Assembly (NCBI RefSeq): GCF_022234545.1
Contig: NZ_JAIEUI010000012.1
Coordinates: 153,186 to 217,185 of the forward strand
Length of the DNA stretch: 64,000 nucleotides
Source: Paenibacillus piscarius
GTDB lineage: Bacteria > Bacillota > Bacilli > Paenibacillales > Paenibacillaceae
Direction: 5' to 3'
Shown: positions 26,896 to 36,100 of the stretch, one piece after another
Layout of the letters: the number at the start of each line of letters is the position of its first letter
Position numbering within the stretch: the stretch's first letter is position 1
Translations under genes and position numbers: made by a program
Notes under the pieces: model-generated
Seen by the model: only the letters and a program-made list of their open reading frames with translations
What the model was told of the DNA's origin: nothing
Databases searched by the model: none

Positions 26896-27918
26896 ATGAA
26901 GGTTCTATTTATCGGAGGAACGGGGCTTATCAGCCAGGCGGTATCCAGGCTGGCAGTAGAACGGGGAATAGAACTGTATCTGTTCAACCGGGGAGAACGC
27001 AGCAGCCTGGTGCCGGAAGGCGCGCAGGTGATTCAGGGCAACATTCGTGACAAGGAGCAGGCGGCAGAGGCACTTCAAGGGTATGACTTCGATGTGGTAG
27101 TAGATTGGATCGCCTTCACACCGGAGCATGTGCAGACCGATATGGAGCTGTTTGCCGGTAAGACGCGGCAATATATCTATATCAGCTCGGCTTCTGCTTA
27201 CCAGAAGCCGCAGCGCAATTATCTGATTACGGAAGAGACACCGCTGGTGAATCCGTATTGGCAGTATTCCCGGGACAAGATTGCCTCGGAGCAGCTTCTG
27301 CTGGAAGCCTATGCGGCCAGCGGCTTCCCGGTGACGATTGTCCGTCCATCTCATACCTACGGGGATACGGCGATTCCGGCAGCACTGACCAGCTGGAGCC
27401 ATCCGTGGTCGCTGGTGGAGCGCATCCGCAAAGGACAGCCGATCGTCATTCACGGTGACGGCACCTCCCTATGGACGCTGACGCATAACTCCGATTTCGC
27501 CAAAGGTTTTGTCGGACTGCTGGGACACCCGGAAGCGATCGGGGAAGCGGTTCATATTACCTCTGACGAGGTACTGAACTGGAACCAGATCTATGCAGCC
27601 ATCGGAGAAGCCGCCGGCCGGGAGCCGAAGGTGGTGCATATGTCCACCGATTTCATCGCTGCGCATACACCGCCCGGCACAGCAGACGGGCTGATCGGGG
27701 ACCAGGCGGTCAGCAGTGTGTTCGACAACAGCAAGATCAAGCGGCTTGTTCCGGACTTCCAGGCGACGCTCCCCTTCGCTGAAGGGGTGAAGCGGTCGGT
27801 GGCCTGGTTCGAGGCCCGGCCCGAATTATGCACCGTGGACCCGGATTGGTCCAAGATGCTGGACGGGCTGCTGGCCCGGCATGGCGTTGATGCCAAGCTG
27901 CTTAGCTATTACGTGTAA
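26896..27918 (+). CDS. NAD-dependent epimerase/dehydratase family protein
   Basis: 340-residue extended SDR. NAD-binding GGTGLISQAV is at residues 7-16, VVDWIAFTP near 75, Ser in ISSASAY and a Y-x3-K variant in YWQYSRDK. It resembles the group that contains plant RNA-binding CSP41-like and bacterial NAD-dependent dehydratases. The upstream in-frame ATG at 26854 lacks support; ATG 26896 follows GGAGGAAGC. The substrate, presumably a nucleotide sugar or similar, cannot be told. Confidence 0.85.
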   Translation: MKVLFIGGTGLISQAVSRLAVERGIELYLFNRGERSSLVPEGAQVIQGNIRDKEQAAEALQGYDFDVVVDWIAFTPEHVQTDMELFAGKTRQYIYISSASAYQKPQRNYLITEETPLVNPYWQYSRDKIASEQLLLEAYAASGFPVTIVRPSHTYGDTAIPAALTSWSHPWSLVERIRKGQPIVIHGDGTSLWTLTHNSDFAKGFVGLLGHPEAIGEAVHITSDEVLNWNQIYAAIGEAAGREPKVVHMSTDFIAAHTPPGTADGLIGDQAVSSVFDNSKIKRLVPDFQATLPFAEGVKRSVAWFEARPELCTVDPDWSKMLDGLLARHGVDAKLLSYYV

Positions 27919-28100
27919 GCTGGCCTTATAGATACATGCCTTATATGTCAGGCTGAGCAGGCGTTGTCCGGAAACGGGCAGCGCTTGTTTAGCTATCAGA
28001 ACGACTAGGTTAAATGAACCAATGTCAGGTTATAGCATGAAACCCGGATTCCTGAATATACTCTCACTACCGAAATCCCCTTGATAAAGGAGTCCTGGCC

Positions 28101-28760
28101 ATGCCGACACATCCTTATGTCTCCCGTTTCTTTGTGAAGAGCGATGCACGCCGAGAGGAGCTGGTGTATCCATTGCCGGAGGCCTGGTGGAGCCGCCCTT
28201 ATGAATATGAATGGTGTACACGCTTCATCTCACCGCATGATATTGTGCTGGATGCGGCCTGCGGTATTTCCCATCCGCTCAAGTTCTACCTGGCCGGGCA
28301 TAGTGCTGAGGTCTATGCCTGTGATCAGGATGCCCGGATTCTGTCGCGTAAGGCCATTCTGGAGAATGTCGCCGAAGACATTGGAGCAGAAGCGGCCCGT
28401 CTGGTGGAGGCTGTGCCGGTAACGAGGCTCCATCTGGCCCAGGCGAATCTGACGAAGCTGCCGTATGAGGATGAGAGCTTCGACACGATCTTCTGTATCT
28501 CGGTGCTGGAGCATCTGTCTGTACAGGAGACCGTACTGGCTGTCCGCGAGTTCCACCGGACGCTGAACGGAGAGGGACTGCTGATTCTGACCTTTGACCA
28601 TCCTACGGTGAATCTGCCGCAGATGAATGAGATTCTTCTGCAGGCCGGATTTCAGTATTGGGGCGAGACGGACTTCAATCTTCCGGCAGACGCTGTGCAT
28701 ACGGAGCAGTGGGGCGGTCTGAACTGCTTCCGGGCGGTGCTCAAGAAGGTGGAAGTCTAG
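28101..28760 (+). CDS. Class I SAM-dependent methyltransferase
   Basis: 219 residues with a Rossmann methyltransferase core: motif I VLDAACGISHPLKFYL (about 49), acidic motif II YACDQD, motif post-II LAQANLTKLPYEDESFDTIFCISVLEHL typical of Methyltransf_11. The target is unknown. The DAACG motif I departs a little from the common DxGxG. AAAGGAG lies before the ATG. It is probably monocistronic. Confidence 0.87.
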   Translation: MPTHPYVSRFFVKSDARREELVYPLPEAWWSRPYEYEWCTRFISPHDIVLDAACGISHPLKFYLAGHSAEVYACDQDARILSRKAILENVAEDIGAEAARLVEAVPVTRLHLAQANLTKLPYEDESFDTIFCISVLEHLSVQETVLAVREFHRTLNGEGLLILTFDHPTVNLPQMNEILLQAGFQYWGETDFNLPADAVHTEQWGGLNCFRAVLKKVEV

Positions 28761-28841
28761 CAAGCATTATACCATCATTTGGTTGTTTCCTTCCGGTGTA
28801 GTAGAATAGCTTCAGGACAGAAGAAAGAAGGAGACAACCTT

Positions 28842-29306
28842 ATGGGTATGATTGGGAATTATCTCACTGTCAATGCTGAGCTGCTGCAGTCCATCAAGAA
28901 TGAAGAGACTAGTCTGTACGAGATTGAGACGAAACTTGATATCGATAAAACGTGGCAAGCCCTGCATTATATATTAAATGGCGGACAGGAAGGAAATGAT
29001 TCGCCGCTGGGTGCCGCTGTACCACTGACCAGTCATTATATCGGAAACTATTCGGATGCCGAGGTGTTTGCTCTCGAACCGGATCAGGTGAAGCGAACCG
29101 CTGAGGCGCTGGAAGGAATAGATGAAGGATGGCTGCGGGAACATTATACGTTCAGACAGATGATGGAGGAAGGCATCTATCCGCTCATAGAGGGTGACGA
29201 TGAGGAAGGGTTCTTTGATTACATCTATTCGCATTTCCAGGCTGTACGGGAGTTCTACCAGCAGGCAAGCGCGAGTGCATCCTGCGTTGTGTTCTATATT
29301 TCTTAA
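28842..29306 (+). CDS. YfbM-like DUF1877 protein
   Basis: 154-residue cytoplasmic protein of the YfbM (DUF1877) family: MGMIGNYLTV start, LDIDKTWQALHYILNG and a long C-terminal helical part. E. coli YfbM has a solved structure but no clear function. ATG 28842 has AAGGAG before it; the in-frame ATG at 28779 has none. It lies between unrelated genes. Confidence 0.85.
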   Translation: MGMIGNYLTVNAELLQSIKNEETSLYEIETKLDIDKTWQALHYILNGGQEGNDSPLGAAVPLTSHYIGNYSDAEVFALEPDQVKRTAEALEGIDEGWLREHYTFRQMMEEGIYPLIEGDDEEGFFDYIYSHFQAVREFYQQASASASCVVFYIS

Positions 29307-29351
29307 ATCACAGTCATCCATCCATTACATCATAAAAGGAGATAGGGAACA

Positions 29352-30383
29352 TTGCGCAGATATGCTGTTATACTTATGATTCTGCTTCTGCTTGTCCCGG
29401 CTGCGGGAGTCAGCGGGCAAGGAGCTGCGGCCCCGCAGGAGGAGATCCGCCTTGCATTTGCGGGGGATATCCTGCTGGATGGCTTTGTCGGAGGACAGAT
29501 CGCCAAATATGGTGTGAATTTCCCTTTTCTGAAGGTGGCACCGGTCATGCAAAAGGCCGATCTGGCCTTTGCCAATCTGGAGACGCCAGTCTCGGTGCGC
29601 GGGGAAGCGGCAGGCAAGACATTCGTCTTCCGTTCAAAGCCGGCGGCGCTGGCCGGACTGACCTATGCCGGAATTGACGGGGTTACCCTGGCGAATAATC
29701 ACATTCTGGATTATGGCCGTAACGCTATGCTGGACACGCTGATTCATCTGGACCGGAATAAGATCGGGCACACCGGTGCCGGGGCCAATATTGAAGAGGC
29801 CTTCAAGCCGTATACTAAGACCGTCAAGGGCAAGCGGATCGCCATTCTGGGGGCCAGCCGGGTGCTGTCCGACCCCTCATGGTATGCCGGGAAGAACAGC
29901 CCGGGCGCAGCCTCCGCTTATAAGGACGAGCCGCTCCTGAGCGCGATTAAGAAGTCCGCCAAGGAGAATGATTATACGATTGTCTATATGCACTGGAACC
30001 AGGAATTCAAGGATTACCCGGAGGCATATGCCCGCAAGCTGGCCCGGCAGATGATCGACAGCGGGGCGGATATTATTCTCGGAGCGCATAGCCACTGCCT
30101 CATGGGGATTGAGTATTACAAGCATAAGCCGATCTATTATTCGCTGGGCAATTTTGTATTCAACCGCTCTACACGGGGCGGGGACAAGACCCTGCACTCC
30201 ATGCTCGTCAATTTTACAATCGGGAAGTCAGGCGTGACAAGCAGCATTACGCCGGTCAAAATCATTGGCGGACAGCCGAACTTTATGGGCGATGCCTATA
30301 ATAAAGAAACCATCAGGAGGCTGAACGAGCTCTCCTATAATGCCAAGATTGCCCCCGGCGGGGCGGTCAGCGAGAAGCCCTGA
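29352..30383 (+). CDS. CapA-family (PGA_cap) metallophosphatase-like protein
   Basis: 343 residues with an N-terminal signal peptide or anchor (AVILMILLLLVPAAGVSGQ) and the CapA/PgsA fold (IRLAFAGDILLDG, FANLETPVS, TLANNHILDYG, HWNQEFKDYP, ADIILGAHSHCLMGIE, YYSLGNFVF). CapA is needed for poly-gamma-glutamate capsule assembly, but no capB or capC lies nearby, so this may be one of the many stand-alone CapA-like proteins. The start is TTG with AAAGGAGA 9-10 bases upstream. It ends at a good terminator. Confidence 0.85.
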   Translation: MRRYAVILMILLLLVPAAGVSGQGAAAPQEEIRLAFAGDILLDGFVGGQIAKYGVNFPFLKVAPVMQKADLAFANLETPVSVRGEAAGKTFVFRSKPAALAGLTYAGIDGVTLANNHILDYGRNAMLDTLIHLDRNKIGHTGAGANIEEAFKPYTKTVKGKRIAILGASRVLSDPSWYAGKNSPGAASAYKDEPLLSAIKKSAKENDYTIVYMHWNQEFKDYPEAYARKLARQMIDSGADIILGAHSHCLMGIEYYKHKPIYYSLGNFVFNRSTRGGDKTLHSMLVNFTIGKSGVTSSITPVKIIGGQPNFMGDAYNKETIRRLNELSYNAKIAPGGAVSEKP

Positions 30384-30415
30384 AGCATGAAAGAATACGG
30401 TGAATGTTCGGGAAT

Positions 30416-30452
30416 ACAGCCCGGGGACAGCTTCTGTTCCCAGGGCTGTTTG
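30416..30452 (+). terminator. Terminator of the CapA-like gene
   Basis: ACAGCCC-GGGACAG pairs with CTGTTCCC-GGGCTGT with one internal mismatch, followed by TTTGG. Confidence 0.75.
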
Positions 30453-30542
30453 GTGTTTCCGGCAGGACTTATTCATTTTGTGCTATTCATTATTAGCATT
30501 GTACTAACCGCGTGCAGCTGATCTGCTCTACAATAATATACA

Positions 30543-32351
30543 GTGTGGCGCGAGCCCCGGTTAATGATTCAACGGCAGTGGAACGATAATATAGACATGA
30601 CGAATTCCATGCAGAGGATGTTTCCGCGAATGATGCCCAAGCTGAAGAAGTACATGCCGTTCACCTATAAAATGATGATTCCCTACCTGCTGCTGGTGCT
30701 CCTGACGGATGTATTCATCGGATACATCTCGTATTCGATGCTGACCGACTCCCGGACCGAAATGGCCGAGTCCAACATCCGCACCGGGATGGAGCAATCC
30801 AGGAACAACATCCGCTATCAGATGGATGAAATCCAGCGGATGTCGGACAACCTGTTCGGCAGCCAGCCGTTCCAGCGCGCGCTCAGCCAGAAGGGGACCC
30901 CGTTTGAGATCTATCTGACGATGCTTGACGAGATTGTCCCCCAGATTACCGCGCCGCTGCAGCTGTTCGGGAACAAGATCCGCTTCATGCTCTACACCCC
31001 GAACTCTGATCTGAATATTGTGTCGGGAGATAATCTGGATGATCCGATTATAACCAGCGATTACTACATTCTGCCGCTGGACGATATTTCAGGCAGCCAG
31101 TGGTACCGGTCGCTGAAGGATTCCAAGCGGGACAACCTGTGGCTGCAGATTGATACCGACCGCAAGCTGGGCAATCTCTCGCATGTGCGCACACTCGTCA
31201 GCTTCAGCGATTACCGGACGCTGATCGGCTATGTGCGGATTACGGTATCGCTGGAGGACCTGTTCGGCGGCTTCGATACCTTCCCGCTGGAGGAGGGCAT
31301 TACGCTGCGGCTGGTGGAGGAGACGACCGGAGATACTCTGTTCCAGCGCGGCAGCGCCAATTATGACAGTGAGGATGGGAACTTCCTCAGCCTGCATGAG
31401 CCGATTCCGGGCAGTGATTTCGTCATTGAAGCGCTGGTTCCGAATAAATATCTGACCCAGGACGCCGGACGGCTGCGCAGGGTGATTATTGCAGTCTGCT
31501 CTTTAAGCTTCCTGGTCATGACCCTGATCGGCTATCTGGTGGCCCGGATCTCCGGGCGCAAGATGAGCCGGATCGTAGGCCTTGTGCGCTCCTTCCAGGA
31601 CGGGAATTTCCAGAAGCGCATCCGCTTCTCGGGCAACGACGAATTCGTGCAGATCGCCGATTCCTTCAATGATATGGCCTCCAACATACAGGGCCTGATC
31701 AACAGTGTCTATGTCCAGGGCATCCAGAAGAAGCAGGCGGAGCTGGAGGCGCTGCAGGCGCAGATCAACCCCCATTTTCTCTATAACACGCTCTCTACGA
31801 TAAGCAGTCTGGCGAATCTGGGCGAGATCGGCAAGGTGACGGAGATGGTTCAGGGCCTGTCGCGGTTCTACCGGCTGACCTTGAACCAAGGCAATGTCTA
31901 TATCGAGCTGGAGAAGGAGCTGGAGCAGGTGGCGACCTACCTGGAGATCCAGCGGGTCAAATATGCGGATGCGTTCAAGCTGTATGTGGATGTGGATAAG
32001 GAGATTCTGCATATGCAGGTAATTAAGCTGGTGCTGCAGCCGTTCGTGGAGAACGTGTTCAAGCATGCCTGGTTCGGTGAGACGATTGCCATCCGGATCA
32101 CCGGCAGGCGGGCAGGCGGCAACATCGAACTGAAGGTCATAGATAACGGTATCGGGATGCGGCCCGAGGTCGTCAAGCGCATGATGCAGGGGCCCAGCCA
32201 ATCCGGCGGTTACGGGGTTAAGAATGTGAATGAGCGGATTCAGCTTAGATATGGGGATGCCTTCGGGGTCACCATTGCCAGCTTCTACGGAGGAGGGACA
32301 ACCGTCCGGCTGCTGCTCCCCGCAGGGCTTCAGGATCATGAAGAGATCTAG
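30543..32351 (+). CDS. YesM-type sensor histidine kinase (GH35 locus)
   Basis: About 602-residue membrane kinase: first helix MMIPYLLLVLLTDVFIGY (about 40-60), extracellular dCACHE-like sensor (65-300), second helix VIIAVCSLSFLVMTLIGYLVA (about 318), HAMP, then a His_kinase/HATPase core with the phospho-accepting His in QINPHFLYNTL (about 411) and DNGIG and GVKNVNERI ATP boxes. It probably senses a sugar, directly or through its binding protein, and phosphorylates the regulator encoded next. The start is uncertain: none of GTG 30543, ATG 30564, 30597 or 30630 has a strong ribosome site. Loss of the first few residues would not affect the domains. Confidence 0.9.
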   Translation: MWREPRLMIQRQWNDNIDMTNSMQRMFPRMMPKLKKYMPFTYKMMIPYLLLVLLTDVFIGYISYSMLTDSRTEMAESNIRTGMEQSRNNIRYQMDEIQRMSDNLFGSQPFQRALSQKGTPFEIYLTMLDEIVPQITAPLQLFGNKIRFMLYTPNSDLNIVSGDNLDDPIITSDYYILPLDDISGSQWYRSLKDSKRDNLWLQIDTDRKLGNLSHVRTLVSFSDYRTLIGYVRITVSLEDLFGGFDTFPLEEGITLRLVEETTGDTLFQRGSANYDSEDGNFLSLHEPIPGSDFVIEALVPNKYLTQDAGRLRRVIIAVCSLSFLVMTLIGYLVARISGRKMSRIVGLVRSFQDGNFQKRIRFSGNDEFVQIADSFNDMASNIQGLINSVYVQGIQKKQAELEALQAQINPHFLYNTLSTISSLANLGEIGKVTEMVQGLSRFYRLTLNQGNVYIELEKELEQVATYLEIQRVKYADAFKLYVDVDKEILHMQVIKLVLQPFVENVFKHAWFGETIAIRITGRRAGGNIELKVIDNGIGMRPEVVKRMMQGPSQSGGYGVKNVNERIQLRYGDAFGVTIASFYGGGTTVRLLLPAGLQDHEEI

Positions 32352-32409
32352 CCCCGGAGACCGGACATAGCACGAAGAGCATCATGAAAGTACAGGAGGA
32401 AAAGATTCC

Positions 32410-33966
32410 ATGAGTATTAATGTATTATTGGTGGATGATGAGGCTATCGATCTGGAGTGGCTGCGGCGAAGAGTGCTGGCCAGTCCCCTGGATCTGGCCG
32501 TTGTAGGAACGGCAAACAGCGGCTTCAACGCGCTGAAGATTATGGAACAGGAACGGGTGGATCTGATCCTCTCCGACATACGGATGCCGATTATGACGGG
32601 GACCGAATTCGCCCGCCGGGCCAAGGTGATTAATCCGAAGGTCAAAATCGTCTTCATCAGCGGCCACGAGGACTTCAGCTATGCCAAGGAGGCGATTCAG
32701 ATCAATGCCTCCGGTTATCTCCTGAAGCCTGTGGACGACAAGGACCTCTATGAGATGATCGGATCCCTGGCTGCTGCACTGGAGCAGGAACGGGAGCAGA
32801 GCCGCTCCTTCACCGAGGCGCTGTCCCTGGTGAACAAGGAGCTGATTCTGCGCTGGTTCGAGGATGCGTCCCCGGAGCCGGCGGAGCCTCATCTGCGCAG
32901 CGCCCTGAGTCCGCTGCTGCAGAAGGGGACCGCTGCCGCCATTGTCGAGATCGATGATCTGGAATGGAAGCTGCGTGATCTGTCCGAGGAGGAGGCACGG
33001 GTCAAGACCCGGCAGATGACCGGATTAATCAGGGACTTCGTGGAGTCTGCCCAGCTCGGGACGCTGATCCCGCTCCATCATCACCGGTTCGTTATTCTGT
33101 GCAGCCTTCCGCCGGACAGCTTCCTGAGCCAGCTTGACGAGCTGATCCGCAGCATGGCCAAGGATTCCCCTTGTACGTTAACGATCGGGGTAGGGCGTTA
33201 CGCCCAGGATGAAGCGGGCCTGCACGAATCCTATCAGCAGGCGACGGCTGCACTCAGTGCGAAGTGGCTGCTCGGGAAGAACCGGCTGATCCGCGACAGC
33301 CTCGAATCCCAGCGCGGCACACCGGGCGCTTGGACCGAGCAGACGGTGGACCAGCTGCTGGAGGCGATTATCCAGTATGATCTGGTGGCGATTGACGACC
33401 ATCTGCTGGCGTTGTTCAACAATGCGGGCAAGAAGGATGTCTACGAGCTGATTGTCCGCATCACCTCGAAGCTCCATGCAGATCTGCAGCAGCAGAACGA
33501 GAATCTGTATGAGCTGCTTCAATGGGAGTCGCATCAGCCGGATATTCTGTTCCAGTTCGAGACGATTCACGATATTCTCTCCTGGATGAGACGCAGGTTC
33601 TTCGAGCTATCAGAGCTGCTGTATGTGAAGCGCCAGCGCCAGAAGCGCAAGCTGATTGATGAGATTATGAACTACGTGGAGGAGAACCTGGAGAAGAAGA
33701 TTACGCTGAAGGAGGTCGCGGCCCATTTTGACTTCACGCCCAATTATCTGGGCTTCCTGTTCAAGGAGGAGAGCGGGTTGCCCTTCAGCGAATATGTCAA
33801 TGAACGCAAGACAGCGAGAGTCTTCGAGCTGCTCAGCGATCCGACGCTTAAGATCTATGAGATTGCCGAACGCATGGGCTATAAGAATATCATCTATTTC
33901 AACCGGCAGTTCAAGCAGATTACCGGCATGACGCCGGGAGAGTACCGTAAGAAGCAGAAGATCTGA
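32410..33966 (+). CDS. YesN-type response regulator with AraC DNA-binding domain
   Basis: 518 residues: receiver domain (1-125) with phospho-acceptor Asp56 in LILSDIRMP, a long helical middle region, and an AraC-type double helix-turn-helix at the C-terminus (IMNYVEENLEKKITLKEVAAHF, then IYEIAERMGYKNIIYFNRQFKQITGMTP). It acts with the kinase 58 bp upstream and probably activates the permease operon that starts at 34159. ACAGGAGGAAAAG precedes the ATG. Confidence 0.92.
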   Translation: MSINVLLVDDEAIDLEWLRRRVLASPLDLAVVGTANSGFNALKIMEQERVDLILSDIRMPIMTGTEFARRAKVINPKVKIVFISGHEDFSYAKEAIQINASGYLLKPVDDKDLYEMIGSLAAALEQEREQSRSFTEALSLVNKELILRWFEDASPEPAEPHLRSALSPLLQKGTAAAIVEIDDLEWKLRDLSEEEARVKTRQMTGLIRDFVESAQLGTLIPLHHHRFVILCSLPPDSFLSQLDELIRSMAKDSPCTLTIGVGRYAQDEAGLHESYQQATAALSAKWLLGKNRLIRDSLESQRGTPGAWTEQTVDQLLEAIIQYDLVAIDDHLLALFNNAGKKDVYELIVRITSKLHADLQQQNENLYELLQWESHQPDILFQFETIHDILSWMRRRFFELSELLYVKRQRQKRKLIDEIMNYVEENLEKKITLKEVAAHFDFTPNYLGFLFKEESGLPFSEYVNERKTARVFELLSDPTLKIYEIAERMGYKNIIYFNRQFKQITGMTPGEYRKKQKI

Positions 33967-33976
33967 CCGTCTTACC

Positions 33977-34028
33977 AAACGTTGCCAGCACTGGTTTTTC
34001 AAATCAGAGGCAACGTTTTTTGTTTTTT
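33977..34028 (+). terminator. Terminator of the kinase-regulator operon
   Basis: AAACGTTGCC pairs with GGCAACGTTT, followed by two T-runs. It separates the regulatory genes from the transport genes. Confidence 0.88.
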
Positions 34029-34158
34029 TGGAGAGGATATAACTAAACCGAATCGTTGCAAAAGTATTACTTTTAGTTGATAGCCCTAATCCACACCGGG
34101 AGCACACCTATTTATAATAAAACTATAGAGAAACGGGATATTGGAAAGGGGATTCAAG

Positions 34159-35085
34159 ATGAAACAGAAACAACATGGATTCTGGGATGACGTGAAGAAA
34201 TACAGATCCTTGCTTCTAATGCTGACACCGGCTGTATTGTTCTTCCTGCTTTTTGCTTATATACCGATGTCGGGGATTATCCTGGCATTTAAGCAATACG
34301 ACTACAACGGAGGGGTGTTCGGCAGCCCCTGGAACGGATGGGCCAACTTCAAGTTCTTCTTCGATTCCGGTGACGCCTGGCGCGTGACGCGGAACACGGC
34401 TCTATATAACATAGCCTTTATCGTTGTGAATAATGTACTGCAGATCTTCGCTGCCATCCTGCTGTTCGAGGTCGCCGGCAAGTGGTTCCGCAAGCTGACC
34501 CAGACCGTGTTGTTCCTGCCTTACTTCATCTCCTGGGTTGTCGTTGGCGCCATTGCGTACAACCTGTTCAACTTCGATGTAGGTACCATCAACGTGCTGC
34601 TGAAGGGACTGGGAATGCAGCCGATCGATATTTATAATACGGCAGCTTACTGGCCGTTCATTCTGGTTATCGTCTCCGCCTGGAAGACACTGGGCTACGG
34701 AACGATCATGTACCTGGCGGCAATCACCAGCATTGACACCGAGATGTATGAAGCGGCCGAAATTGACGGTGCGAATATTTTCCAGCGGATCATGAGAATT
34801 ACAGTGCCGAATCTGATGCCGACCGTCATCATTCTGGTGCTCCTGGCCATCGGGAATATCTTCCGCGGCGATTTCGGGATGTTCTACAATATGGTCGGCA
34901 ACAACGGCCTGCTGTTCTCGTCCACCGACGTTATTGACACCTTCGTCTTCCGCTCGCTGACTACATCGAATGAGATTGGAATGTCGGCAGCCGCCGGATT
35001 CTACCAGTCACTGCTTGGATTCGCCACCATCATGCTCGCCAACTATGCGGTACGCAAATACGACAAAGACCGTGCCCTATTCTAG
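34159..35085 (+). CDS. CUT1 sugar ABC permease, LplB type
   Basis: 308-residue inner-membrane permease of the LplB/YtcP-type branch, first half of the channel. Six helices are visible; the EAA loop that contacts the ATPase is YEAAEIDGANIFQRIMRITVPNL. I chose ATG 34159 after AAAGGGGA; a TTG 18 bases upstream is weaker. It is followed by the LplC-type partner and the LplA-type binding protein. No ATPase gene is nearby, so an MsmX-like shared ATPase is expected. Confidence 0.92.
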   Translation: MKQKQHGFWDDVKKYRSLLLMLTPAVLFFLLFAYIPMSGIILAFKQYDYNGGVFGSPWNGWANFKFFFDSGDAWRVTRNTALYNIAFIVVNNVLQIFAAILLFEVAGKWFRKLTQTVLFLPYFISWVVVGAIAYNLFNFDVGTINVLLKGLGMQPIDIYNTAAYWPFILVIVSAWKTLGYGTIMYLAAITSIDTEMYEAAEIDGANIFQRIMRITVPNLMPTVIILVLLAIGNIFRGDFGMFYNMVGNNGLLFSSTDVIDTFVFRSLTTSNEIGMSAAAGFYQSLLGFATIMLANYAVRKYDKDRALF

Positions 35086-35104
35086 GAAAAGGAGGTAATG
35101 CCCC

Positions 35105-36034
35105 ATGAGTTCAACGACTGCAAATATTCATTCGCCGGAAATGCGCAAGAAGCCTGTTAACCGGGACAAAATGATCCTGTCCATCGTCGGATACATCACC
35201 CTTACTATACTTGCTGTCTTCTGTGTCTTCCCGTTCATTCTGGTTATCTCCTCTTCCTTAAGTGAAGAGAGTGCGATTATCGAGAAGGGATTCCAGATCT
35301 TCCCGACAGCCTTCTCTACGGAAGCCTACAGTCTGCTGTTCAAATATCCTACAGAGATGCTCAAAGCCTATGGCATTACGATCTCCGTCACCGCCATCGG
35401 GACACTGGTCGGACTGTTCCTGACCTCGATGACCGCCTACGTGCTGTCCCGCAGAGATTTCAAATGGCGCAGCAGCTTCTCGTTCTTCTTCTTCTTCACT
35501 ACATTGTTCAGCGGCGGTCTGGTGCCGTGGTATCTGATGATCGTCAACTATCTGCATCTGAAGGATACCCTCCTGGTGCTGATCCTGCCGATGCTGATGA
35601 ACGTGTTCTATATCATTGTTATGAAGTCGTTCATGAGCAGCATCCCGGATGCGATTACCGAATCCGCCAAAATTGACGGAGCGGGAGACTTCCGTATCTT
35701 CATGCAGCTGATTGTGCCGCTGTCCAAGCCGGCGCTGGCGACCATCGGTCTCTTCATTGCCCTGGCCTACTGGAATGACTGGTATAACGCATTGCTCTTC
35801 ATCTCCAAGTCCGACCTGATGCCGCTGCAGTATTATCTCTACAAGATGCTCGGCAATATGGACGGCATGCGCAAGGCGATGATGGCTTCCGGTGCGGTGG
35901 TCAACTCCAATCTGCCGACCGAGAGTCTGAAGATGGCCATGACCATTGTGGCGACCGGGCCGATCCTGCTGGCGTATCCGTTCATCCAGAAGTATTTTGT
36001 CACAGGACTTACGATTGGTGCCGTCAAGGGATGA
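35105..36034 (+). CDS. CUT1 sugar ABC permease, LplC type
   Basis: 309 residues, partner permease with six helices and the EAA loop TESAKIDGAGDFRIFMQLIVPLSKPAL. The short C-terminus TGLTIGAVKG is typical of this branch. AAAAGGAGG precedes the ATG, 19 bp after the LplB stop. It forms a heterodimer with the previous product to import an oligosaccharide. Confidence 0.92.
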   Translation: MSSTTANIHSPEMRKKPVNRDKMILSIVGYITLTILAVFCVFPFILVISSSLSEESAIIEKGFQIFPTAFSTEAYSLLFKYPTEMLKAYGITISVTAIGTLVGLFLTSMTAYVLSRRDFKWRSSFSFFFFFTTLFSGGLVPWYLMIVNYLHLKDTLLVLILPMLMNVFYIIVMKSFMSSIPDAITESAKIDGAGDFRIFMQLIVPLSKPALATIGLFIALAYWNDWYNALLFISKSDLMPLQYYLYKMLGNMDGMRKAMMASGAVVNSNLPTESLKMAMTIVATGPILLAYPFIQKYFVTGLTIGAVKG

Positions 36035-36100
36035 TCTCAGGGCAACCTGGTTATCAATATAAACTCAAGCAACTATTATCTTAAGGGGGAAATACAGGTC